Source: JANQOH01 sp965200095 (GTDB lineage: Bacteria > Pseudomonadota > Alphaproteobacteria > UBA7887). Taken from it: 64,000 nt of DNA. The notes below the pieces were generated by a model. The model ran no database searches and was not told the origin of the DNA. It was given only the letters and a program-made list of their open reading frames with translations. The DNA lies in contig OZ241350.1 in the NCBI GenBank assembly GCA_965200095.1, positions 3,162,001 through 3,226,000 of the forward strand, read 5' to 3'. Shown here one piece after another: positions 47,070 through 56,001 of this stretch. The first letter of the stretch is position 1, and the number at the start of each line of letters is the position of its first letter. The translations under genes and the position numbers were made by a program.

Positions 47070-47621
47070 TTATTCGTCCGCAACCGGCGCGTCGGACAAT
47101 GTCCGCAGATAGGCGACGACCGCCGCGCGCTCGCCCGCCTCGCGGATTCCGGCGAACGCCATTTTCGTCGCCGGGACGAAGGCGCGCGGGTCGGCGAGGA
47201 ACCCGTCGAGCGCCGGGTCGTCCCATACGCCGCCGAGCGCCGCCAGCGCCGCGGAATAGCGGAACCCTTCGCGCGTCGCCTTCGCCGCCCCGGCGACGCC
47301 CCACAGGTTGGGGCCGATCTTGTGCCCGGCGCCCGCCTCCGCGGCGTGGCAGGCGGCGCAGCGCCGGAACGCCGCCGCGCCCGCGCCCGGGTCCGCCGCC
47401 GCGACCAGGGCGGCGAAATCCGCCGCCGGGGCGGATGCGGCGCCGCCGTCGGGCGCCGCGGCGCCCGTCGGCGCCCGTGCGGCGGGCGCCGCGACCACGA
47501 AAACCGGCTCGCCGCCCTCGGGATGGCCCGCGGCGAGCTCGACGACGAAACTCACGCTCAGCAACAGCAGCAGCGCGCAAAGGACCGCGCCGGCGATCTT
47601 GTTGATCTCGATGGCGGACAT
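47070..47621 (-). CDS. Membrane-anchored class I cytochrome c
   Basis: A 183-residue cytochrome. ATG 47621 gives an uncleaved N-terminal anchor (INKIAGAVLCALLLLLSVSF), an Ala/Pro-rich linker (about 43-75) and one haem domain with CAACH (88-92), KIGPNLWGV and the axial methionine in ATKMAFAG (M154). This is the layout of CycM/cytochrome c552, which shuttles electrons between the bc1 complex and the cytochrome oxidase at the membrane surface. It is divergent from kdsB across a 134-bp gap. Confidence 0.93.
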   Translation of the reverse strand: MSAIEINKIAGAVLCALLLLLSVSFVVELAAGHPEGGEPVFVVAAPAARAPTGAAAPDGGAASAPAADFAALVAAADPGAGAAAFRRCAACHAAEAGAGHKIGPNLWGVAGAAKATREGFRYSAALAALGGVWDDPALDGFLADPRAFVPATKMAFAGIREAGERAAVVAYLRTLSDAPVADE

Positions 47622-47755
47622 GAGGCCTCGACAGCGGTCGTGCACGGCGCGGGCGCGAGAACCGCGCGCCCGCAACCTGACGGTTGCGAACCGCCGCCGT
47701 CAACACCCTGCGCGCGCCGTGCGACCGCCGCCGGGGGGCTGTAATCTTTCCGGCC

Positions 47756-48508
47756 ATGACCCGCGCCTCGACCGTCGTTGTCGTTCCCGCCCGCCGCGCC
47801 TCGACGCGCCTGCCCGACAAGGTGCTCGCCGACATCCACGGCGCGCCCATGATCGTCCATGTCTGGCGGCGCGCCGTCGAAGCCGCGGTCGGCGATGTCG
47901 CGGTCGCGGCGGCGGAAGCGGAGATCGCCCGCGCCGTCGAGGCGGAAGGCGGGCGCGCCGTGCTCACGCGCCCCGATCTGCCGTCCGGCTCCGACCGTGT
48001 TCACGAGGCGCTCGCCGCGCTCGACCCGGAAGGGCGCTACGACATCGTCGTCAACCTTCAGGGGGACCTGCCGACGGTCGACCCTGCGAGCGTGCGCGCG
48101 GCCTGTGAGGCGCTGCGCGAAAGCGACGCCGACTTCGCCACCGTCTGCGCCGAAATCCGCGATCCCGCCGAGCGCCGGAACCCGAATGTCGTCAAACTCG
48201 TCGCCGGCTTCGCTCCCGGGGCGCGGCGGGCGCGGGCGCTGTATTTCACCCGCGCGCCGGCGCCGGCGGGCGACGGTCCGCTCTACCACCACATCGGTCT
48301 TTACGCCTGGCGCCGGGCGGCGCTCGCCCGCTTCGTCCGCCTGCCGCCCAGCCCGCTGGAAAAGCGCGAGAAGCTCGAACAGTTACGGGCGCTCGAAGCC
48401 GGCATGACAGCGGCGGCAGCGCTGGTCGACGCGGCGCCGACCGGCGTCGACACGGCGGAAGATCTGGAAAGGGCGCGCGCGGCGCTGGCGCCGGGGCCGG
48501 CGCGGTGA
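47756..48508 (+). CDS. kdsB: 3-deoxy-manno-octulosonate cytidylyltransferase (CMP-KDO synthetase)
   Basis: KdsB activates KDO with CTP for lipid A-core assembly. The 250-residue enzyme has VVVVPARRASTRLPDKVLAD, the nucleotide-binding start, and then RPDLPSGSDRVHEA, IVVNLQGDLPTVDP and the C-terminal LEKREKLEQLRALEAG. ATG 47756 is the first start that gives the conserved N-terminus. It overlaps pheA by GTGA, an arrangement common in alphaproteobacteria, where kdsB and pheA follow a cytochrome c gene. Confidence 0.96.
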   Translation: MTRASTVVVVPARRASTRLPDKVLADIHGAPMIVHVWRRAVEAAVGDVAVAAAEAEIARAVEAEGGRAVLTRPDLPSGSDRVHEALAALDPEGRYDIVVNLQGDLPTVDPASVRAACEALRESDADFATVCAEIRDPAERRNPNVVKLVAGFAPGARRARALYFTRAPAPAGDGPLYHHIGLYAWRRAALARFVRLPPSPLEKREKLEQLRALEAGMTAAAALVDAAPTGVDTAEDLERARAALAPGPAR

Positions 48509-49365
48509 CGCCCTCCGCCATCGCCTTCCAGGGGGTGCGCGGCGCCTATTCCAACATGGCGTGCCGCGACCGCTACCCCGACCTCGAGGCGCTCGCCTGC
48601 GCCACCTTCGAGGACGCTTTCGCAGCCGTGGAACAGGGCCGCGCCGAACTGGCGATGATCCCCATAGAGAACTCGCTCGCCGGCAGGGTCGCGGACATCC
48701 ATCGCCTGCTGCCCGATTCGGGCCTGCATATCGTCGCCGAAACCTTCCAGCGCGTGCGCCACCAGCTGCTCGGAGTCCCCGGCGCCGCGCTCGGCGGCCT
48801 GCGCACGGCGCACAGCCACGTCCACGCGCTGGCGCAATGCCGCCGCTCGATCCGCGCGCACGGCCTGACCCCCGTCGTCGAGGCGGACACCGCAGGCGCG
48901 GCCGCCGCCGTCGCCGCAAGCGGCGATGCGAGCCGCGCGGCGATCGCCTCGACCCTGGCTGCGGAGACCTACGGACTCGCCGTCCTCGCCGCCGACATCG
49001 AAGACGCCGGCCACAACACGACGCGCTTCGTGGTGATGGCGAGGGAACCCCGCCGCCCCGAGCCCGGCGGCGCGGCCATCACCAGTTTCGTGTTCCGCGT
49101 GAAGAACATCCCCGCGGCGCTCTACAAGGCGCTGGGCGGCTTCGCGACCAACGGCGTCAACATGCTCAAACTCGAGAGCTACATTCTCGACGGGTCCTTC
49201 ACGGCGGCGCAGTTCTACTGCGACATCGCCGGCCACCCGGACGACCCGGCGATCCGGCGCGCGTTCGACGAGCTCGCCTTCTTCTCGCGCGAGGTGAAGG
49301 TCCTCGGCGCCTACCCCGCCGACCCGCTGCGCGCCGCTGCGGAGAGAGCGGAGCGCAGCCCGTAA
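48505..49365 (+). CDS. pheA: Prephenate dehydratase
   Basis: PheA converts prephenate to phenylpyruvate for phenylalanine synthesis. The 286-residue monofunctional enzyme starts with GTG 48505 inside the kdsB stop. The catalytic part has AFQGVRGAYSNMACRDRYP, IPIENSLAGRVADIHRLL and the TTRFVVM signature. The C-terminal ACT domain (about 185-270) has SFVFRVKNIPAALYKALGGF and GVNMLKLESYI, where phenylalanine binds for feedback control. No chorismate mutase domain is attached. A 90-bp tandem repeat array begins 15 bases after its stop. Confidence 0.96.
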   Translation: MTPSAIAFQGVRGAYSNMACRDRYPDLEALACATFEDAFAAVEQGRAELAMIPIENSLAGRVADIHRLLPDSGLHIVAETFQRVRHQLLGVPGAALGGLRTAHSHVHALAQCRRSIRAHGLTPVVEADTAGAAAAVAASGDASRAAIASTLAAETYGLAVLAADIEDAGHNTTRFVVMAREPRRPEPGGAAITSFVFRVKNIPAALYKALGGFATNGVNMLKLESYILDGSFTAAQFYCDIAGHPDDPAIRRAFDELAFFSREVKVLGAYPADPLRAAAERAERSP

Positions 49366-49380
49366 CGCCCCTTCCCCCAT

Positions 49381-49650
49381 ATCTCGGGATAGAACGCCCA
49401 AACCGTGACATGGAGCCAATGACACGCCATGTTGTCGCCAGCCCGGGATATGGAGACGATCACGCGCCATATCTCGGGATAGCGAGCCCAAACCGTGATA
49501 TGGACCCAACAACGCGCCATGTTATCGCCAGCCCGGGATATGGAGGCGATCATGCGCCATATCTCGCGATAGAACGCTTAACCCGTGACATGGACCCGAT
49601 GACGCGCCATGTTGTCGCCAGCCCGGGATATGGAGACGATCACGCGCCAT
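49381..49650. repeat. Three 90-bp tandem direct repeats
   Basis: Units are 49381-49470, 49471-49560 and 49561-49650, each exactly 90 bp. Counted by eye, unit 1 and unit 3 differ at 7 positions and unit 1 and unit 2 at 11. Each unit has nested inverted parts: CCATATCTCGGG at its left edge against CCCGGGATATGG near its right end, and CGTGACATGG against CCATGTTGTCG in the middle. The plus-strand frame is open through all three and repeats a 30-residue peptide (with DMEPMTRHVVASPGYGDDHA). A degenerate fourth start continues into fic. The short gap 49366-49380 holds nothing else. Confidence 0.95.
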
Positions 49651-50842
49651 GATACGCCCGGCCCGTAACATGGAGCCGCGCGTCACCGGTCGTCGCGTCG
49701 CTCAACCCGGCGGCTACAAGGCCTTCGTTCCGCTCCCCCTGCCGCCGGATCCGCCGGTGCGGCTGGAGGGCGACCTGCTGGCCCTTCTTTCGCGGGCCGA
49801 CCGCGCTCTGGGCCGGCTGGACGGGGTCATTCAGACGCTGCCGGATTCGGACCTTTTCATGTTCATGTACGTCCGCAAGGAAGCCGTGCTGTCCAGCCAG
49901 ATCGAGGGCACGCAGAGCTCCCTGCACGACGTGCTCGCCGCCGAATCGCGCTTCCTGTCGTCCGGCGTTCACGGCGACGTGGCCGAGGTGATCAACTACG
50001 TGGACGCCATGAACTACGGGATCGGACGGCTGGGCGCGCTGCCCCTGTCCGTCCGCCTGTTCCGCGAGATTCACGAACGTCTCTTGCGCGGAGCGCGGGG
50101 CGGCCGGTCGGCGCGCGGCGAATTGCGCGCGTCGCAGAATTGGATCGGTCCCGCCGGCCGCCCGCTCGACGAGGCCGTCTTCGTTCCGCCGCCGCCCCAC
50201 GAAGTCCCGAACGCCCTGGGCGCTCTGGAGAACTTTCTGCATGGCGACGCGGACGGTCTGCCGGCGCTCATCCGCATCGGCCTGGCGCACGCCCAGTTCG
50301 AGACCATCCACCCCTTTCTCGACGGGAACGGCCGGGTCGGGCGACTGCTGATCGCGTTCCTGCTGCACGAGCGCAGGATCCTCGCCAAACCCGTCCTCTA
50401 CATCTCGCATTTCTTCAAGCGGCGCCGGGCGGAGTATTACGAACGTCTCCAGTCCGTTCGCGATACGGGCGACTGGGAGGGGTGGCTGGCGTTCTTCCTG
50501 CGCGGCGTCGCGGATGTGGGCGACGAAGCCGCGGCGACGGCGCGCCGCATTCTCGAACTGCGGGAAACCCATCGCGCCGCCATCGCCGACGGACTCGGGC
50601 GCGCCGCGGGAAACGGCCTGCGGGTGCTGGAAACCCTCTACCGGCAGCCACTGGCGACCGTGAACGACATACGCGACGTCACGGGTCTCGGCTATAGCGC
50701 CGCCAACGCCCTCGTCGCCCGGCTGACCGCCATCGGCGTTCTCGAGGAATCGACCGGCCACCGGCGTAACCGGGCGTTCATCTATCGCGATTACGTCGGG
50801 ATTTTCGCCGAAGGAACCGAAGCCGCGGACGGCGCCGTTTGA
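49649..50842 (+). CDS. Fic family AMP-transferase with N-terminal autoinhibition motif and winged-helix tail
   Basis: Fic enzymes attach AMP or similar groups to protein hydroxyls and include toxins. The 397-residue protein has the complete active motif HPFLDGNGRVGR (221-232) and the inhibitory alpha-helix motif SSQIEG (82-87), the N-terminal class II form. Fic_N features include QPGGYKAFVPLPLPPDPP, and the C-terminal winged helix is VNDIRDVTGLGYSAANALV. ATG 49649 sits at the last repeat edge; ATG 49670 (MEPRVTGRR) may be the native start, because family members begin there. No separate antitoxin is seen, as expected when the inhibitor is built in. Confidence 0.9.
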   Translation: MIRPARNMEPRVTGRRVAQPGGYKAFVPLPLPPDPPVRLEGDLLALLSRADRALGRLDGVIQTLPDSDLFMFMYVRKEAVLSSQIEGTQSSLHDVLAAESRFLSSGVHGDVAEVINYVDAMNYGIGRLGALPLSVRLFREIHERLLRGARGGRSARGELRASQNWIGPAGRPLDEAVFVPPPPHEVPNALGALENFLHGDADGLPALIRIGLAHAQFETIHPFLDGNGRVGRLLIAFLLHERRILAKPVLYISHFFKRRRAEYYERLQSVRDTGDWEGWLAFFLRGVADVGDEAAATARRILELRETHRAAIADGLGRAAGNGLRVLETLYRQPLATVNDIRDVTGLGYSAANALVARLTAIGVLEESTGHRRNRAFIYRDYVGIFAEGTEAADGAV

Positions 50843-50853
50843 AGGCTGTCGGC

Positions 50854-50930
50854 TGGTCGGGGCGGCCGGATTCGAACCGGCGACCCTCTGCCCCCAAAGC
50901 AGATGCGCTGCCAGCCTGCGCCACGCCCCG
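50854..50930 (-). tRNA. tRNA-Pro (UGG)
   Basis: Read on the minus strand, 77 bases fold as a tRNA. The acceptor CGGGGCG pairs with CGCCCCG, and the anticodon stem ATCTGC/GCAGAG encloses a 7-base loop with TGG at positions 34-36. The T-arm has GGTTCGAATCC, and the 3' end is encoded as ACCA. Anticodon UGG reads proline codons CCN. It lies between fic (12 bp away) and an SDR gene. I looked for a copied 3' end nearby, which would mark an integrated element, and found none. Confidence 0.96.
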
Positions 50931-50953
50931 AAGCTGCCGAAGCCGAAATTCCG

Positions 50954-51739
50954 TTACATCGCCGCCGGCGCGCGCGCGGCGACGCCGCCGTCCAGCGCAT
51001 ACACCACGCCGGTGATATAGGACGCCCGCGCCGACGCCAGGAAGGCGACGAGATCGGCGACCTCTTCCGGCTGCGCGGCGCGCCCCAGGGGAAGGTTCCG
51101 CGTCAGCTCCGGCCAGCGGTCGGCGTCGCCCAGCGTGTCGGCGGCGCGGGTGCGCATCAGCGTCACCATCCGCCCGGTCTCGACCAGGCCCGGGTTCACC
51201 CCGACGACGCGCACCTTGCGGTCCAGGCTCGTCGACCCCAGCGCCCGCGTGAAGGCCATCAGCCCCGCATTCGCGGTGCTGCCCGCGATGTAGTTCGCGT
51301 CCAGACGCTCCCCCGCAAGGCCGATCACGTTGACGATGACGCCGCTTTCGCGCTCGCACATCCGCGCGTGCACCGCCCGGCACAGGTTGATGTAGCCGAA
51401 CAGTTTGAGGTCCCACGCCTCGCGCCAGCGCGCCTCGTCGATCGCCGCGAGCGGCCCGCCGGGGATCGCCCCGGCGTTGTTCACCAGAATGTCCGCGTCC
51501 CCCGCCGCCTCGACCAGCGCCGTCTGCGCCGCCGAGTCCGACAGATCGGCCGCATGGACCGAAACCGAGACCTGATGCCGGCGCGCGATCTCGTCGCGCG
51601 TTTCCGCCAGCGCCTCCTCCCCGCGCGCCGCGAGGCGGAGATGCACCCCCTCGGCGGCGAGCGCCAGCGCTGTCGCGCGTCCGATCCCCTTCGACCCGCC
51701 CGTCACCAGGGCGGTCTTGCCCGCCAGTTCGAGATCCAT
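50954..51739 (-). CDS. Short-chain dehydrogenase/reductase lacking the usual Ser and Lys
   Basis: A 261-residue SDR with a complete NAD(P)-binding start, TGGSKGIG (about 13-20), and NNAG (87-90). At the active site Tyr150 is present in ANYIAGSTANAG, but position 154, normally the catalytic Lys of YxxxK, is Ser. The usual Ser region (NISS) reads NVIG. Database SDRs with a YIAGxxGN form exist, so this is probably a divergent subfamily and not a damaged gene. The substrate is unknown. The ribosome-binding site AGGAGAG is good. It lies between the tRNA and res, on the same strand as the restriction genes. Confidence 0.85.
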   Translation of the reverse strand: MDLELAGKTALVTGGSKGIGRATALALAAEGVHLRLAARGEEALAETRDEIARRHQVSVSVHAADLSDSAAQTALVEAAGDADILVNNAGAIPGGPLAAIDEARWREAWDLKLFGYINLCRAVHARMCERESGVIVNVIGLAGERLDANYIAGSTANAGLMAFTRALGSTSLDRKVRVVGVNPGLVETGRMVTLMRTRAADTLGDADRWPELTRNLPLGRAAQPEEVADLVAFLASARASYITGVVYALDGGVAARAPAAM

Positions 51740-51821
51740 GTCGCCGCTCTCTCCTGTCCCGGTTCCGCCGCGCGGAATGTCGCCGAAGCCCGCGCGCCGC
51801 GCAAGGCCGCGCCGCCGGCCG

Positions 51822-54368
51822 CTATCCGGTCTCCCCGGGTTTCGCCGCGTCGGGATCCGCCAGCGCGGCGGGGAATTCCTCCTCGTCGAACAGCAACCGG
51901 AAGACGCCCTTCGCCGGCCCGTGGCGCACGGTCATCGTCCCGCAATTGAAGGCCCCTTGCAGGGCGTCCAGCACGCGCTTCTTGTAATCGGTGTCGGGGT
52001 TGTCGAGATGCGCGCCCTTGGTTTCGAAGACCAGCAGCCGCCGACGGTCGGCGGCGCCGCTGTCGAGGGCCACGAAGTCCGGCCAGATGCGTTCCGGCTG
52101 CCAACCCCTCAAATACCAGTCGCCGCCCTGGCGCGCCGCCACCCGATGCCACCACCGCAGGGCCTTCTGTTCGTCGAGATAGAGCGCGAAACTCCGCTCC
52201 AGGTCGGAGTCGAACCGGTAGTCGTAGACCGGTTCGAACAGGCTCAGCTGCGCCGGCTTTCCGTCGCTCCGGGCGAGCAGGCCGGCGCCCTCGGGCACGG
52301 CGATCTCGTAACTCTCGGCGAAACGGAAATTGGCGCGCCCGGCTTCCAGGTCGAAGCGGATTTCCTTCTTCCCGAGTTTCCGCGAGAACGCGCGCTCCGC
52401 CCGCTCCTCCATCGCGGCCTCGACATGCTTGCGCAATTCGTGCGCGAGGAACGACCGGCGGCCGTGGACCTCTGCGTCGGACTCCCCCGCCGCGCGCAGG
52501 CGCTCCAGCAGCTCCCCGGCGATGCGCGCCGCCTGCCACGGGTTGGGAACGATGTCCGACAGACGGCGGGCAAACCACGACAGGCGCACCGTCGGGTCGA
52601 CCGCGAGCGCGCGCTTCCTGCCGAAGACCGGCGGCGAGTCGCCGATATCGACGGTGGCGGACTGCATGAGCGCTTTCCGGGCGTCGCTGTCGCGCGGGTC
52701 GGGCGCGGCGATGGCCGCCCAGTCGATCCCGGGCACGATGTGGCGCCAGTAATCCAGTTCGCGCCACCCGGCGCCGTCGCGGTGCAGGACCAGCGGCAGG
52801 AAGATGTTCTTGCCCCGCAGCCCCTTGCGCCGGGTCACAGTGACTTGGTTCACGCCGCCGGCGCCGCCGACGACCTCGCCGCCCAGGCCGGTCAGCCCTT
52901 CCGCCTCCAGCCCGGCCTTGACGTGCTGCACCGCGTCGCCGACCCCGGTGTTCCAGCACACGACATAGCAGCGGTCGAGCGCCTCGCGGCCGGTGAGCCG
53001 CGCATGGGGCTGGCGCATGACCCGCCCCACCAATTGCGTGAGCGCGCGGCGCGCCGTCGTGTTGTCGAGCATCGTCAGCACATAGGCGAAGGGGCAGTCC
53101 CACCCTTCCGCCAGCGCGGCGCGGGTTATGACCCAGCGCACCGGGCACAGTTCCGACAAAAGGTCGACCCCGGCGAGTTCGTCGCGCTCCGCCGACTTCA
53201 CCGCGACGGCGCGCGCCGGCACGCCGAGATTGCGGATGAGCCGGTCGCGCACGTCCTCCGCATGAACGCGCTCGCCGTCGCGCTGGTCCTTGCCGGTGCG
53301 CTCCACCCGCACCACGGCGATGGGGCGGATGTAGCGCCCGTCCGCAGCGTGCAGCGCCTGCGCCTCGGCGTCGAGCCGCTCCAGTTCGTCATGCGCCCGC
53401 GCCAGCGCGTCGGTCCACCGCGTCCGCATCAGGGACTCGACCCGGATCGGCAGTTTGATCATCTCCTCGGCCTTCAGCTCGACCCCGCCGATATCGACCA
53501 GAAGGTTGCTGATCCCCCGGTTGGGCGTGGCCGAGAGCTCGATGACCATGCGCGGGTCGAGGCGGCTCACCGAGCGCGCGAATTCCGCGCCCGCCTCGGG
53601 CTTCCCGCCATAGGCCTTGTGCGCCTCGTCGAGGATGACGACGGGACGCAGTATCTTGAAGACGTTGAACAGGCTGTGCTTGACGGGGCCGCCTTCTTCC
53701 AGGCGCTCGAGGTCCGGATGCGCCTCCAGCAGCCGCGCGTTTTCCGGCGCGTCGTCGACCGCCGGGAAGAAGGTGGGGTAGCGCCCGGAATCGCGGAACA
53801 TGCGCAGGAAGTCCCGCCCCTTGCGGCGGTTGGCGGCGGGCAGCATCAGCAGCATGACGCAGAGGTAATGCTCCGCGTCCGGCGCGGCGAAGGGGTCGTC
53901 CTTCTCCATGAGTTTGACGCGGCCGCCACTCGCGCGCTCCAGCGTCTGCCGGTAGTGGTGCTGGCGGTCGCACAACGCGGCGAGGGTCTGCGCATAGATC
54001 GCGCGGGTCGGCGTTATCCACAGGGCGAGCCCGGTCTGCCGCCCCAGCCGCTCCAGCGCGCCCGCCGCGAGCAGGGTCTTGCCGCCGCCCGTGGGGACCT
54101 TGAGGCAGGCATGGGGGATGGGGCGCCCGGCCTCGTCGGTGCGCGAGACATGGGCGCCGGCGGCGCGCGCGACCCCGCCGGACGCGGCGAGTTTTTCCCA
54201 GGCGGCCTGCGGGTGGTTGCGCAGCGAATCGGGAACGCGCGCGCCGATCTTCTCCAGCGCCGCTATGGCCTCCTGCCCCTCGCGCGTCGCCGTCTCCAGC
54301 GCGTCGCGCCAGCGCGCGACGGCGTCGAGAGCGGCGTTCTGATACGCTTTCAGCTCCATCATCGCCAT
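51822..54368 (-). CDS. res: Type III restriction endonuclease Res subunit
   Basis: Res is the ATP-dependent translocase and nuclease of a type III restriction-modification complex. The 848-residue protein has helicase motifs: VPTGGGKT (91-98), the ILDEAHKAY DEAH box (245-253), ELSATPNRG (278-286), ALAEGWDCP and QLVGRVMRQPHAR. A C-terminal PD-ExK nuclease site is at WPDFVAL (P763-D764) and LLVFETKG (E782-K784), so the catalytic residues are intact. ATG 54368 follows TAGGAG by six bases and lies 10 bp after the mod stop. A 40-bp copy of its 5' end recurs at 56261. Confidence 0.95.
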   Translation of the reverse strand: MAMMELKAYQNAALDAVARWRDALETATREGQEAIAALEKIGARVPDSLRNHPQAAWEKLAASGGVARAAGAHVSRTDEAGRPIPHACLKVPTGGGKTLLAAGALERLGRQTGLALWITPTRAIYAQTLAALCDRQHHYRQTLERASGGRVKLMEKDDPFAAPDAEHYLCVMLLMLPAANRRKGRDFLRMFRDSGRYPTFFPAVDDAPENARLLEAHPDLERLEEGGPVKHSLFNVFKILRPVVILDEAHKAYGGKPEAGAEFARSVSRLDPRMVIELSATPNRGISNLLVDIGGVELKAEEMIKLPIRVESLMRTRWTDALARAHDELERLDAEAQALHAADGRYIRPIAVVRVERTGKDQRDGERVHAEDVRDRLIRNLGVPARAVAVKSAERDELAGVDLLSELCPVRWVITRAALAEGWDCPFAYVLTMLDNTTARRALTQLVGRVMRQPHARLTGREALDRCYVVCWNTGVGDAVQHVKAGLEAEGLTGLGGEVVGGAGGVNQVTVTRRKGLRGKNIFLPLVLHRDGAGWRELDYWRHIVPGIDWAAIAAPDPRDSDARKALMQSATVDIGDSPPVFGRKRALAVDPTVRLSWFARRLSDIVPNPWQAARIAGELLERLRAAGESDAEVHGRRSFLAHELRKHVEAAMEERAERAFSRKLGKKEIRFDLEAGRANFRFAESYEIAVPEGAGLLARSDGKPAQLSLFEPVYDYRFDSDLERSFALYLDEQKALRWWHRVAARQGGDWYLRGWQPERIWPDFVALDSGAADRRRLLVFETKGAHLDNPDTDYKKRVLDALQGAFNCGTMTVRHGPAKGVFRLLFDEEEFPAALADPDAAKPGETG

Positions 54369-54378
54369 CGCCGCGCTC

Positions 54379-56001
54379 CTACCCGGCCCGGTGCAGCTCC
54401 CAGGGGAGCTGGCAGAAACTGATGCCCATCGGAGTCAGCTCGTCCTGGCTGATATATTTCCCCGGTCCGAAGACCACGGCCTTGCGCTTGCTCCGCTTGA
54501 TGGCCCGCGCGATGCGCTCGGCGCGCTTGCCGGTCAGAATCCCCTCCTCGCCGCGCAGCCACTCCATGTCGGGTTCGTAGAGCAGATACCACGCCGTCGT
54601 TTCGTCCCGGCGGAACAGCCCGTCGGCGTTCTTCGGCTTCAGGTCTTCGGGGCCGGCGGAAACGCCCGAAGCCGTGTGCAGCAGCCACGCCGCCAGCGCC
54701 GGCCAGGAGGGCAGCGCCTCGCCGTTCAGCATGGCTTCGATACTGACCGGCGGGCCGAGCGTGCACCACGAAAACGACCCGCCGAGTCCGGCGCGCAGGG
54801 CGGGGTCTCTGGCTTTCGGCACGCCCCGGATGACGCGGCGCACGCGCTCCGCGGTGACCGTGTCGGCATAGTCCTCGCACTCGATCAGGACGAATTTGCG
54901 GTTGCCGCCGTCTTCCCTGTTCAGCGCCAGCACCGCATGCGCCGTCGTCCCGCTGCCGGCGAAGGAGTCGAGCACGATGGCGTCCTTGCTCCGGAGTATC
55001 TCCACCAGGAACTTGATCAGTCTCGTCGGCTTCGGTTGCAGGAAAATGCCGCCCTCGCCGAATATGTCACGCAGCTCCCGCGTGCCGTTCGCATTGAAAC
55101 CCACGATTTCCGGGGAGAGCACCGTGTCGGGCGGTTGCCCTTCCTGCACCTCGGCCAGATAACGTTTGGCTAACGGCTCCCTTCCTGACAAGTCCAGGCG
55201 GTTATCCTGTTCCATCTCGCGCAATGTGTCCCGGGAATATCTCGGATGCGATCCCTTCGGAGCGGACCATTTGGTGCCGTCTGCGAATTCGTATTCGTAC
55301 GGTTCGTAATAATTCCTCGCGTGAATCGGGTCGAGCTTGTATTTGCCGCGTCCGTCGCCATCGTCGAACGGATAAGACGACGACTTATCGTTAATGTATC
55401 GGATGTATCGATCCTTGTCGCTGGAAAACCACGATTTCTCTTTCGCATAGGCCAGAACGTAATCCGCGTTCTGGTTGAAGTCCTTGCTGGAATTACGGAC
55501 GGTGTGCATGGCTCTTCGGGTCAGGATGGCGAAGAAATTCTCCTCGCCGAATATCTCGTCCATCGTCATCCGCAAGTGATGGAGCTCGTTGTCGTCGATA
55601 GAGATGAAGATCGCCCCGTCCTCCGCGAGCAGCTCCTTGAGAAGCTGCAAGCGCGGCCACATCATGCACAGCCATTTGTCGTGGCGCTCCATGTCCTCGC
55701 GGTCCACCTGGCCGTTGCGCTTCAGCCACTCCTGCATCAGCGGGCTGTTCACCTTGTCGTTGTAGGACCAGCCCTCATGGCCGGTGTTGTAGGGCGGGTC
55801 GATATAGACGCATTTCACCCGCCCGGCGTAGCGCGGTATCAGCGCCTTCAGCGCCTCCAGATTGTCGCCGTGGATAATCAGGTTGCCGTCGGCTCCCTTC
55901 GCCTTCACCGAGCGCTTCGGGTCCGGGACCAGCGGGCGGTAGGGCACGGTCAGATGGTGCGCATAGATGTGCTGCTTGCCCTTGAAATCCAGAGTCGGCA
56001 T
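54379..56001 (-). CDS. mod: Type III DNA methyltransferase Mod, copy adjacent to res (specificity A)
   Basis: Mod methylates adenine and sets the recognition sequence of the Mod-Res complex. The 540-residue protein is a beta-class amino-methyltransferase: IDPPYNTG (68-75) comes first and SAM motif LDSFAGSGTTAH (about 344-355) comes later. Between them lies the target-recognition region (157-342), which is unlike that of the second Mod. Residues 1-156 differ from copy B at one position (I133) and the last 198 at two. The recognition-region DNA is visibly less GC-rich than its flanks. ATG 56001 begins MPTLDFKGKQHIYAHHL. The stop lies 10 bases before res. Confidence 0.94.
   Translation of the reverse strand: MPTLDFKGKQHIYAHHLTVPYRPLVPDPKRSVKAKGADGNLIIHGDNLEALKALIPRYAGRVKCVYIDPPYNTGHEGWSYNDKVNSPLMQEWLKRNGQVDREDMERHDKWLCMMWPRLQLLKELLAEDGAIFISIDDNELHHLRMTMDEIFGEENFFAILTRRAMHTVRNSSKDFNQNADYVLAYAKEKSWFSSDKDRYIRYINDKSSSYPFDDGDGRGKYKLDPIHARNYYEPYEYEFADGTKWSAPKGSHPRYSRDTLREMEQDNRLDLSGREPLAKRYLAEVQEGQPPDTVLSPEIVGFNANGTRELRDIFGEGGIFLQPKPTRLIKFLVEILRSKDAIVLDSFAGSGTTAHAVLALNREDGGNRKFVLIECEDYADTVTAERVRRVIRGVPKARDPALRAGLGGSFSWCTLGPPVSIEAMLNGEALPSWPALAAWLLHTASGVSAGPEDLKPKNADGLFRRDETTAWYLLYEPDMEWLRGEEGILTGKRAERIARAIKRSKRKAVVFGPGKYISQDELTPMGISFCQLPWELHRAG

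Noticed and set aside
49381..49650. CRISPR array
   Set aside because: The whole 90-bp unit repeats with no unique spacers, and no cas gene is in the window.
48561..49652. Protein-coding gene made of the 90-bp repeats
   Set aside because: The frame is the shadow of pheA extended into the repeats. Unit differences include many amino-acid changes, so there is little sign of selection on the peptide.
50854..50930. tRNA-Pro as an attachment site for an integrated element
   Set aside because: No second copy of the tRNA 3' end was found near the island and no integrase is present.
53999..54020. TTATCCACA-like DnaA box
   Set aside because: It is a single copy inside the res coding sequence with no cluster and no AT-rich element.
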